Positions 1-6,121 of a stretch of 18,194 nt of DNA are shown piece by piece. The translations under genes were made by a program, and so were the position numbers. The notes under the pieces were generated by a model. It worked only from the letters and a program-made list of their open reading frames with translations. It did no database searches and was not told the origin of the DNA. This DNA is from CAYQDB01 sp964416195. Its GTDB lineage: Bacteria; Zixibacteria; MSB-5A5; GN15; FEB-12. Within the stretch, counting starts at the first letter, position 1, and every line of letters begins with the position of its first letter. Location of the stretch: the NCBI GenBank assembly GCA_964416195.1, contig CAYQDB010000036.1, positions 1-18,194 of the forward strand, written 5' to 3'.

Positions 1-2014
1 TGGTGAAGCGATCGACTGGGATATCCCGGCTGATTCTGACTCCCGCAACAGTTCCTACTTCAATCCAAGCCTCAATCTTATCGGCCAACGCGGTTGTGAG
101 GAAGATACGGGAGGTTGCCAGTCGAACGATCTTCGGTGGGGAGGCATAGCCTTTCTCGACTGCTATTACAACGGTGTTCGCTGCACGGATTTCTACGACC
201 TCGCTCCCTACGGCGCTTATACGCTTGACAACTATAGGTATGTCTATCCCCATGGTGGCTTCGCTGAGGACTCGCTGTACAAGTACATGGCCAACAGTGG
301 CTATGCCCCTTCTGATTCGATGTGTTCTGAACTGCACACGGTTATGACCTTTGACACCCTGCATACCTTATTGCCCTGCGACACGTTTGACTTTTATACG
401 TGTCTGGTTACGGAACAGAACGGGTCGCTGAACGATTTCGAGGAAAAGGTGCGGCGCGCCAAACAGTGGTACCTTGATCATATCAGCCCTGAACCGGGGG
501 GCTGCGTGGAACACTGCGGCAATGTGGACGGTATTATTGGCATTGGCGGCCCGGTTGATATTGCTGACTATGTCTACCTCTTTCATTACCTCTACATGGG
601 TGGTAATCCGCCGCCGTGTTACCAGGAAGGTGATATTGATGACTATGAACTGATAACCGTGCGTGACCTATTCGTGCTCGAACGGTATCTGTTTCACAGC
701 GGTCCTGAACCGACTTGTCCACCCACCTACCCGCCATTTGTCCCACCCCTGGACCCACGCGTCTTCGTAGAGATAGCGGATACGGTTTTCCCGGCCTTCG
801 CATCGTCAAAAGAGGTGAGGCTGTTTTTCGCCAATACCATGCCCCTCTATGGTGTCGCTCTGCCCCTGAGAATAAGTGTGGCAGGAGAGGCGCCAACCGG
901 GATAACCATCGACACTGTTGGGTGCATACTAAACTTGTCAGACAGCGAGAAGGTCATGGTCAATCAGTTCACCTATGATACTGATATCGCTGTGATGTTT
1001 ACCCAGTTGGCGTCGATCTGGGGCATATATACAAGCGAGATTGATCCCACTACCGGCAAGTTAGCGACAATCACATTGTCTGCGGACCCGTCGCCTTACC
1101 CACGCGCTATTTCGGTTGACTGGGGTCCATTCCCTCCCAGTCACTCTGTTATGGTTATTGATACCAATGATCAGGCCTATCAACCGGGCCTCTTCCGAGG
1201 TCGCTCGTATGCCCGCTGGAATTTTAGATTCTCTTACGGGGATGTGCCCGGTGGAACCTTGAGGGTTGTAGGAACCGTCGACGGCCAAGAACGAGACACG
1301 GTGTTCAAATCCTACGTGGATTCCGGTAAGACATACTCTGGCTCGGTCCCCGGCTACGCCAACGACATTTTTATTCACTTCTCATGGGATTGGGTCTGTG
1401 GCAACCAGGACCGAATCAAACTCGGTGTGCCCATGTTCGCCAACGGTAGATGGCAATTGTTCAACATTGGCTCTTGGATTCGCGGGTGGATCGGACGTCA
1501 AGCGGTTGAGCTTCCACTGATCGGTGATCCGACCGGCGACATCCAGGAATCGTTTTATGTCGTGGATCTTGAGCAGTGGTTAAGCGCCAAGCAAACCGTT
1601 CAGGACGAGTATAGTGTCATTAATGGAGTGTGTCCTGCCCTTCCCGGATATCTGATCGGCACCTCGCCGATTGTCTTTGATTCGCTGGCCGGACCGGACG
1701 AGAACCCCTTTTCAACGACACCGTTAACTGGCACTCTCTACCTTGATGGTCTGTCGACCCTGGAACCGTTCGCTTCGTGCTGTGTGGACCGGGGCAATGC
1801 CGACGGCATTGTCGGCCCCGGCGGCCCGGTTGACGTTGCCGATCTGACCTATCTGGTGGCGTATCTGTTCCAGAGTGGGCTGGTGCCTCCTTGTGAAGAT
1901 GAAGGCAATGTCGACGGTATAGTTGGTATTGGCGGCCCGATTGACGTGGCTGACCTCACCTACCTGGTTACCTACCTGTTCCGGGGCGGTCCGCAACCAC
2001 CGTCGTGTCCGTAA
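1..2014 (+). CDS. Secreted multidomain protein with dockerin-type repeats (5'-truncated)
   Basis: The reading frame is open from base 2 with no stop, so the gene begins upstream of the window; the ATG at 287 is internal. The N-terminal visible part is Cys- and Tyr-rich and unrecognised. At 518-724 lies a first pair of EF-hand-like units, the second degenerate, followed by a Pro-rich linker. A beta-rich segment at 764-1186 resembles a cohesin-type sandwich (inference). A second beta-rich region of unknown family follows to about 1780. The protein ends in two well-conserved dockerin-type units (1793-2011) with the VADLTYLV helix, preceded by a Cys-Cys pair and each closing in a Pro/Cys motif. 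The number of Cys and the tail indicate export. No enzymatic motif was recognised, so the function is unknown. No clear terminator follows the stop codon. Confidence 0.85.
   Translation, partial: GEAIDWDIPADSDSRNSSYFNPSLNLIGQRGCEEDTGGCQSNDLRWGGIAFLDCYYNGVRCTDFYDLAPYGAYTLDNYRYVYPHGGFAEDSLYKYMANSGYAPSDSMCSELHTVMTFDTLHTLLPCDTFDFYTCLVTEQNGSLNDFEEKVRRAKQWYLDHISPEPGGCVEHCGNVDGIIGIGGPVDIADYVYLFHYLYMGGNPPPCYQEGDIDDYELITVRDLFVLERYLFHSGPEPTCPPTYPPFVPPLDPRVFVEIADTVFPAFASSKEVRLFFANTMPLYGVALPLRISVAGEAPTGITIDTVGCILNLSDSEKVMVNQFTYDTDIAVMFTQLASIWGIYTSEIDPTTGKLATITLSADPSPYPRAISVDWGPFPPSHSVMVIDTNDQAYQPGLFRGRSYARWNFRFSYGDVPGGTLRVVGTVDGQERDTVFKSYVDSGKTYSGSVPGYANDIFIHFSWDWVCGNQDRIKLGVPMFANGRWQLFNIGSWIRGWIGRQAVELPLIGDPTGDIQESFYVVDLEQWLSAKQTVQDEYSVINGVCPALPGYLIGTSPIVFDSLAGPDENPFSTTPLTGTLYLDGLSTLEPFASCCVDRGNADGIVGPGGPVDVADLTYLVAYLFQSGLVPPCEDEGNVDGIVGIGGPIDVADLTYLVTYLFRGGPQPPSCP
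518..724 (+). repeat. Internal dockerin-type repeat pair
   Basis: The first unit reads GNVDGIIGIGGPVDIADYVY, the same long-loop form seen at the C-terminus. The second unit (GDIDDYELITVRDLFVLERY) is a short-loop, degenerate copy. They sit between Cys residues (GGCVEHC before, PPPC between, PTCPP after). An internal position is unusual, since these pairs are otherwise C-terminal in this window. Confidence 0.7.
1793..2011 (+). repeat. C-terminal dockerin-type repeat pair (long-loop form)
   Basis: There are two units of 37 and 36 residues, each built as GN[AV]DGIVG.GGP[VI]DVADLTY followed by a conserved helix and a GxxPPC-like end. Both have a four-residue-longer loop than a canonical dockerin calcium loop. 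A Cys-Cys pair lies just upstream of unit 1. Confidence 0.85.
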
Positions 2015-2120
2015 AATTCGATACGCCTTGGTAATCTTTCGGTTGTGTCTAAACAATTTGTATGTTTTAGGTAAAGAGACGATATTGGATTTCCTAACAG
2101 TTTTCTAACAGCGAAACGCA

Positions 2121-2170
2121 CGGAACGGAACGGTACGGAACAGCATGGAACAGGACGGAACGGAACACAC
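2121..2170. repeat. Short tandem repeat, 5-bp unit CGGAA with 10-bp higher order
   Basis: Ten consecutive pentamers read cggaa cggaa cggta cggaa cagca tggaa cagga cggaa cggaa cacac. Every second unit ends in GGAA, giving a 10-bp period. It lies in the spacer between the end of the first CDS and the 3' end of lexA, outside any supported gene. Confidence 0.8.
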
Positions 2171-2243
2171 GTAATATCAAACAGTTAAGGCTTTTTTACG
2201 ACGGGTGGCGCCTCCAAACTTGTTTTGGGGGTGTTTGCTCCGC

Positions 2244-2864
2244 TCAGTCTATCCTTCTCAGCAGGCCAACCACTTTTCCGGCAATGCGGAACTCCCCGGA
2301 GCCTGCCTGAGACTGACGGACAATAATCGGGTCGAACTCATCATTTGCCGGCTGTAGACGGATTGTTTTGCTGGCAGGGTAGTACCTTTTAACGGTGGCT
2401 TCGCCTCCGATGACGGCTACCACAATATCACCCCTTTCGGCCACCGGCTGCTTCTTGACAACGACAAGGTCGCCATCAAAGATGCCGGCGTCCTTCATGG
2501 AATCACCGACAACTTTGAGGGTAAACCTGTCCCCTTTGGGCAGGAACGAAAGGTCAAGAGCGATTTCTCCTTCAACATTTTCGATGGCGTCGATCGGCAG
2601 TCCTGCTGGAACCGAGCCTACCAGCGGGATACGGCCTACGCCGGACAGGGAGTGGGTCAGCTCCAGCCCACGGGAGATGAATCGCTCCTTTTTCAGGTAG
2701 CCCTTTTTTATCAAGGCGGCCAGGTGAGTCCTGACTCCGTTGGTTGAGCGAATACGAAACCGCTTACCGATTTCTCGAACGGTAGGGGGGTGTCCCCGAG
2801 AGGCTATCTGATTTTGAATGAATTCCAGCACCGCCCGCTGTTTTTCCGTCAGAAGCTTTTTCAT
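2244..2864 (-). CDS. lexA: LexA repressor, SOS response regulator
   Basis: The protein has 206 residues with the standard LexA layout. An N-terminal winged helix-turn-helix (about residues 5-62, with the PPTVREIG motif) is joined to an S24 self-cleavage domain. The cleavage site is Ala87-Gly88 (SVPAGLP), the nucleophile Ser122 (VGDSM) and the general base Lys159 (EATVKRY); all are intact, so RecA-stimulated self-cleavage is expected. I chose the ATG at 2864 because AAAGGA (2875-2880) sits 10 nt before it; the in-frame TTG at 2873 would be only one base from that site. The gene has its own promoter with a LexA-type palindrome, implying autoregulation. It stands alone, with no imuA, dnaE2 or other damage gene beside it. 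Confidence 0.97.
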   Translation of the reverse strand: MKKLLTEKQRAVLEFIQNQIASRGHPPTVREIGKRFRIRSTNGVRTHLAALIKKGYLKKERFISRGLELTHSLSGVGRIPLVGSVPAGLPIDAIENVEGEIALDLSFLPKGDRFTLKVVGDSMKDAGIFDGDLVVVKKQPVAERGDIVVAVIGGEATVKRYYPASKTIRLQPANDEFDPIIVRQSQAGSGEFRIAGKVVGLLRRID

Positions 2865-2910
2865 CTGCTTCAAGTCCTTTCGAAACTTACTTCCGACCTC
2901 TCTTATCTAG

Positions 2911-2939
2911 ATAATACTGCCCATTTGGGCAGATGTCAA
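2911..2939 (-). promoter_or_regulatory. lexA sigma70-type promoter
   Basis: On the minus strand TTGACA (2934-2939) is followed by exactly 17 bp and TATTAT (2911-2916). The -35 is a perfect consensus and the -10 matches in five of six positions. The expected start of transcription lies about 40 nt before the lexA ATG. Confidence 0.85.
2917..2932. promoter_or_regulatory. Putative LexA operator (SOS box)
   Basis: CTGCCCATTTGGGCAG is a perfect inverted repeat (7-bp arms, 2-bp centre). It keeps the CTG-N10-CAG frame of the E. coli SOS box, including the preceding TA, but with a GC-rich interior instead of the AT-rich one. It lies entirely within the 17-bp spacer of the lexA promoter, where a bound repressor would exclude RNA polymerase. 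Binding is inferred, not shown. Confidence 0.75.
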
Positions 2940-3012
2940 TAACAATTGGCAAGTAAACATCTGGAATGTGATACCGGGTCGGGCTTTGATAGCAGTAACG
3001 TCATATACGTTG

Positions 3013-3041
3013 GGCAGGTCTCCCCGAGACCTGCCTTTTTT
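3013..3041 (+). terminator. Strong intrinsic terminator with no recognised upstream gene
   Basis: GGCAGGTCT and AGACCTGCC form a perfect 9-bp stem around a CCCCG loop, followed directly by six T. The T-run is only on the + strand side. No + strand gene lies between lexA and this hairpin; lexA reads away from it. Confidence 0.85.
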
Positions 3042-3051
3042 CTGAAATGCC

Positions 3052-3080
3052 TTGCGAAATCGGGAATTGTGTGGTAGATT
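3052..3080 (+). promoter_or_regulatory. Putative promoter of the 3160-5453 operon
   Basis: TTGCGA (3052-3057), a 17-bp spacer and TAGATT (3075-3080) each match the sigma70 consensus in four of six positions. The -10 is preceded by TGG, an extended -10. It lies just after the terminator at 3013 and 80 bp before the start codon. Confidence 0.5.
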
Positions 3081-3159
3081 ATGTGCGCAGGAGATTGCAA
3101 CATAACAAAGGGCGATAGAGAAAGACCCACAACTACAAACTTACAGAAGGAGTAACATT

Positions 3160-4815
3160 ATGAAACACGTGACTCTACTCACGGTCACAGTGATCATCGC
3201 GGTCCTGGCGCTGGCGTCGCCAGCCACTGCCGATGTGCCGCAGATGATCAACTACCAGGGACGACTGACCAACAGTTCCGGCGCCCCGTTCGACACGACC
3301 GTGTCGATCACATTCACTATTTATGACGACTCAACCGGAGGCGCAGCGAAATGGAGTGAAACACACCCGTCTGTAAGCGTCGACAGCGGCGGATTCAGCA
3401 TTATTCTCGGAGCAGGAAGCCCGCCGATGCCGATTGAGGACACTGTCTTCAACCAGCCGGATCGATATCTGGGCATCAAGGTAGGTTCCGACCCGGAGCT
3501 TACACCGCGAACACGTTTAGTGTCCGTTCCCTATTCTCATCGCGTCAGTACGGTTGATGGCGCTACCGGCGGAACAATCTCAGGGGATGTAAGCATCCAG
3601 AGCGACCTGACCATCTCCGGTAAGGCTACCATTGGCCCCGGCCACACGAATTCCGGGCAAATGGCTTTCGTCGCCGGGGAAGAGAACAAAACCTCGGGGC
3701 AACATCCCACCGTCAGCGGTGGATACATGAACGAGGCTGCAGGCGACTTCGCCACAGTCGGTGGAGGAGTCAATAACACTGCCAAACATCGAGGCGCAAC
3801 GGTAGCTGGGGGTGATAACAACAAGGCCGAACTTGATGCCAGTACAGTCTGCGGCGGTGGTGACAACAGTGCGAAAAAAAATGGAAGCACGGTAGCTGGG
3901 GGTATTGGCAACACCGCTGATGGTTACTTCGCTGTGGTCGCTGGAGGCACGAGTAACCAAGCCAACGGTCAAGGAAGTATTGCCTGTGGGGGATCTATGA
4001 ATGTTGCAGGGGGGACTTATTCATTTGCGGCCGGTTGGGGAGCTCAAGCTAATAACGACGGTACATTTGTTTGGTCAGGTTCAGATGGGTCCAGTTTCGG
4101 CTCAACAGGTAACTGCCAATTTCTGATCGATGCTACCGGGGGGGTCGGAATCGGTACGACGAATCCCAAACGCCAACTTACTGTCCAGGGCGATATACTA
4201 CAGAATAGCGCTACGGGAACCATGCTCTGCCTCATTGCACCCACGTCGGGAGGAAGTGGCGCTCTCGGAACGTACGATGCGAACGGCAACTACAACGTGC
4301 TTCTGGGAACACCGGTGGGCTATGCAGATCGGGGGTGGGTCGCCGCCGTCGATGCATCCAACGTTGATCAGGCCGGGATATACGTTGATGCTGCCGGTGA
4401 TGGTATTGTGTACGGCGATACTAAGAGTTTCCGCATGGTGAATCCAAGCCAACCGGGCACTGACATCTGGTACACATGCCCCGAAGGGCCCGAAGCCGCA
4501 GCCTACGTCCGCGGAACAAGCAGATTGGTGCACGGGAAGGCGGAGATCGCATTTCCCGATCATTTCACAACCGTCATCAGTCCTGAGGGGATCACCGTTC
4601 AACTGACGCCCCTCTCCGCTGAATCGAAGGGCCTGGCTGTTGTAGACAAAAGCGCAGATCGAATTGTCGTTGCTGAACTGGGCAACGGGGACGGCTCTTA
4701 CGATTTCGATTACGTTGTTATGGCCGTGAGGAAAGGCTATGAGGATTATCAGGTGATTAGACCGGCTATGCGGATGGAGTCTCCGTCAAGCTTGGAACTG
4801 AAACAAGGACAGTGA
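3160..4815 (+). CDS. Secreted beta-roll surface protein with YadA-head-like 15-residue repeats
   Basis: The 551-residue protein starts at an ATG 7 nt after AAGGAG (3147-3152). Residues 1-24 form a signal peptide ending in ATA-D. Residues 25-130 are a beta domain containing INYQGRLT, common at the start of fibre-like secreted proteins. Residues 184-303 are eight uninterrupted 15-residue units (consensus TVAGG..N.A......) as in left-handed beta-roll heads of trimeric adhesins, with a partial unit before them. A GVGIGTTNP...LTVQG motif near residues 327-344 is typical of tail-fibre-like proteins. The C-terminal ~110 residues are conserved-looking (WYTCPEGPEAAAYVRG, then YVVMAVRKGYEDYQVIRP). No S74 chaperone or membrane anchor is visible. 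Likely an extended, possibly trimeric, surface fibre; its ligand is unknown. The next gene follows after 68 bp and is probably co-transcribed. Confidence 0.88.
   Translation: MKHVTLLTVTVIIAVLALASPATADVPQMINYQGRLTNSSGAPFDTTVSITFTIYDDSTGGAAKWSETHPSVSVDSGGFSIILGAGSPPMPIEDTVFNQPDRYLGIKVGSDPELTPRTRLVSVPYSHRVSTVDGATGGTISGDVSIQSDLTISGKATIGPGHTNSGQMAFVAGEENKTSGQHPTVSGGYMNEAAGDFATVGGGVNNTAKHRGATVAGGDNNKAELDASTVCGGGDNSAKKNGSTVAGGIGNTADGYFAVVAGGTSNQANGQGSIACGGSMNVAGGTYSFAAGWGAQANNDGTFVWSGSDGSSFGSTGNCQFLIDATGGVGIGTTNPKRQLTVQGDILQNSATGTMLCLIAPTSGGSGALGTYDANGNYNVLLGTPVGYADRGWVAAVDASNVDQAGIYVDAAGDGIVYGDTKSFRMVNPSQPGTDIWYTCPEGPEAAAYVRGTSRLVHGKAEIAFPDHFTTVISPEGITVQLTPLSAESKGLAVVDKSADRIVVAELGNGDGSYDFDYVVMAVRKGYEDYQVIRPAMRMESPSSLELKQGQ
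3709..4068 (+). repeat. Eight tandem 45-bp units encoding beta-roll repeats
   Basis: The eight 15-residue units begin TVSGG, TVGGG, TVAGG, TVCGG, TVAGG, VVAGG, IACGG and FAAGW. There are no insertions or deletions between units. DNA identity between units is modest except at the GG and N.A positions, so the array is old and selected at protein level. Confidence 0.85.
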
Positions 4816-4883
4816 CGAACAGGTAACTGCTCCGCAGGCGGTAATAACGTACTGGTAAACAGTAACTAGATACGAGGGATGAT

Positions 4884-5453
4884 ATGAAAATGTATAAGAG
4901 CACAATCAGGTTGGTATTATCAGTGGTTCCCCTGTTGTTATTGGCCGGTATGGGGTCTGCTGTCAAAGGCAAAAAGGCGCCGCCCGTCAAAACGGATGCA
5001 ACTGTCGTAAAGCAAGAAAAGGTGCCTCCGGTACTCCCGGCACCTACCGAATCGGCTACCGGCGAAGAGATAAACTGGCAGGTGATTTCGTCCGGTGGTA
5101 CGGATGGCAGCTCAACAAACTTTGCCCTCAAGGGCACGGTTGGGCAGACAGCGGTCGGCTACGGCAGCTCGATCAACTATGGGTTGAATCAAGGTTTCTG
5201 GCAGGAGTTTGGTGGTGGTTGCTGTCAGAACCGCGGGAATGTAGATGGCATTGTCGGTATTGGCGGACCGATCGACGTGGCTGATTTAACATACTTGGTC
5301 TCTTACCTATTCAAGAGCGGCCCAGCGCCGCCATGCGAAGAAGAAGGCAATGCCGACGGTATTGTTGGTATTGGCGGGCCAATAGATGTCGCTGACCTTA
5401 CGTACCTGGTCGCTTACCTTTTCAAGAGCGGCCCAGCGCCACCGCCATGTTAA
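4884..5453 (+). CDS. Small secreted protein with C-terminal dockerin-type repeat pair
   Basis: The 189-residue protein has GAGGG (4874-4878) 5 nt before the ATG; a second ATG at 4890 is also possible. Residues 1-26 form a signal peptide. A Lys/Pro-rich linker (28-58) precedes a short beta segment (64-107) of the SGGTxxSSTNFxLxGTVGQ ... GLNQGFW type. I recall that segment as a module found before C-terminal sorting or dockerin regions in secreted proteins of several phyla. The remainder is a Cys-Cys pair and two nearly identical long-loop dockerin-type units (5235-5450), ending in Cys. There is no catalytic domain, so it may be a structural or adaptor piece. It lies 68 bp after the beta-roll gene and is followed by a terminator hairpin, so it is probably the last gene of that operon. 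Confidence 0.88.
   Translation: MKMYKSTIRLVLSVVPLLLLAGMGSAVKGKKAPPVKTDATVVKQEKVPPVLPAPTESATGEEINWQVISSGGTDGSSTNFALKGTVGQTAVGYGSSINYGLNQGFWQEFGGGCCQNRGNVDGIVGIGGPIDVADLTYLVSYLFKSGPAPPCEEEGNADGIVGIGGPIDVADLTYLVAYLFKSGPAPPPC
5235..5450 (+). repeat. C-terminal dockerin-type repeat pair (long-loop form)
   Basis: Two units of GN[VA]DGIVGIGGPIDVADLTY plus helix and a SGPAPPxC end differ at only a few residues. GGCC precedes unit 1, PPC closes it, and the protein ends PPPC, giving the Cys bracket seen in the other long-loop copies. Confidence 0.87.
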
Positions 5454-5465
5454 TAGTTTTCTCTT

Positions 5466-5501
5466 GTAGGGCAGGTTACTCCGCGGCCTGCCCTACTATT
5501 T
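5466..5501 (+). terminator. Putative terminator after the 3160-5453 operon
   Basis: GTAGGGCAGG and CCTGCCCTAC form a perfect 10-bp stem around an 11-nt loop, beginning 13 bp after the stop codon. The following bases (tatttg) are only moderately T-rich, so termination efficiency is uncertain. Confidence 0.7.
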
Positions 5502-5540
5502 GTTCCGTCACAATTACAAGGGTATATCACAGAGTTTTCG

Positions 5541-5570
5541 TTGCTATCAAGTAGTCGCCTGTGGTATCTT
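5541..5570 (+). promoter_or_regulatory. Putative promoter of the DUF2914 gene
   Basis: TTGCTA (5541-5546), an 18-bp spacer and TATCTT (5565-5570) match the consensus in four of six positions each, with an extended -10 TGG directly upstream of the -10. It lies about 40 bp before the GTG start. Confidence 0.45.
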
Positions 5571-5608
5571 GACAAAGAGGAAAACCATACACCCACAAGG
5601 GAGGAGAT

Positions 5609-6085
5609 GTGGCTAAAATACTTCACCTAAGTCTGGCTATTGTGATTATAGGTCTCACCGCTACCGGTTACACTCAAGGGGAGACCGCGGTCGGAGAGTC
5701 AGCGCTCACAGCTGATGTGCAGCTATGTACCGGCATTGAAGACAGAATGCCGGTTGGGGTGGCAGAGTCTTTCGGCGCCGATGTCGAGCACATGTATCTC
5801 TGGTGCAAGGTGATAGGCGCGGCGGACACCACTTTTGTCAAGCATGTCTGGTCGTATGAGGGAAAGGAAATGGCCTCCGTGGAACTGCCTGTAAGAAGCG
5901 GGTCATGGCGGACATGGAGCTCCAAGACTATTCTTCCCGAATGGACCGGCAATTGGGAAGTCAAGGTGCTGGATGCCAACGGGGATGTTCTCAAGGCAGT
6001 TTCCTTTAGGGTGGGTGCTTCAGAGGCGCCGGAGCCTGTCGAGGAAGCCGAACCGACCGACAGCGCTGACACTACCGAGCCGTAG
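5609..6085 (+). CDS. Secreted DUF2914 domain protein
   Basis: The 158-residue protein starts at GTG 5609, preceded by the purine-rich AAGGGAGGAG (5597-5606); the overlapping ATG at 5607 is in another frame that stops after seven codons. Residues 1-24 look like a signal peptide. Residues about 37-136 match the DUF2914 pattern: EDRMPVG, then a VKHVWSYEGKEM strand pair, SGSWRTWSSK, and WTGNWEVKVLDANGDVLKA. The family is a small beta-sandwich of unknown role, often fused to or near envelope proteins. The last ~20 residues are an acidic Pro/Glu/Thr tail. It is convergent with the S8 protease gene, separated by 36 bp, and shares no operon with it. Confidence 0.85.
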   Translation: MAKILHLSLAIVIIGLTATGYTQGETAVGESALTADVQLCTGIEDRMPVGVAESFGADVEHMYLWCKVIGAADTTFVKHVWSYEGKEMASVELPVRSGSWRTWSSKTILPEWTGNWEVKVLDANGDVLKAVSFRVGASEAPEPVEEAEPTDSADTTEP

Positions 6086-6121
6086 CGCGCCAAGGAATCA
6101 GCTATAACTTCGTTGAGTGAA

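Noticed and set aside
534..896. Minus-strand ORF of 120 codons opposite the first CDS
   Set aside because: It has no ribosome site or recognisable product, and it overlaps a frame with clear dockerin-type repeats.
2208..2236. Hairpin-like CCTCCAAAC / GTTTTGGGGG after lexA
   Set aside because: The stem needs a bulge and a mismatch, and no T-run follows on either strand, so I do not call a terminator.
2865..2873. TTG start of lexA three codons earlier
   Set aside because: It would sit one base from AAAGGA; the ATG at 2864 has normal spacing.
2917..5496. GGGCAG/CTGCCC recurring in the LexA palindrome and both hairpins, as a possible DNA-uptake-like word
   Set aside because: A rough count of the hexamer over the window is close to random expectation, so the sharing is probably chance.
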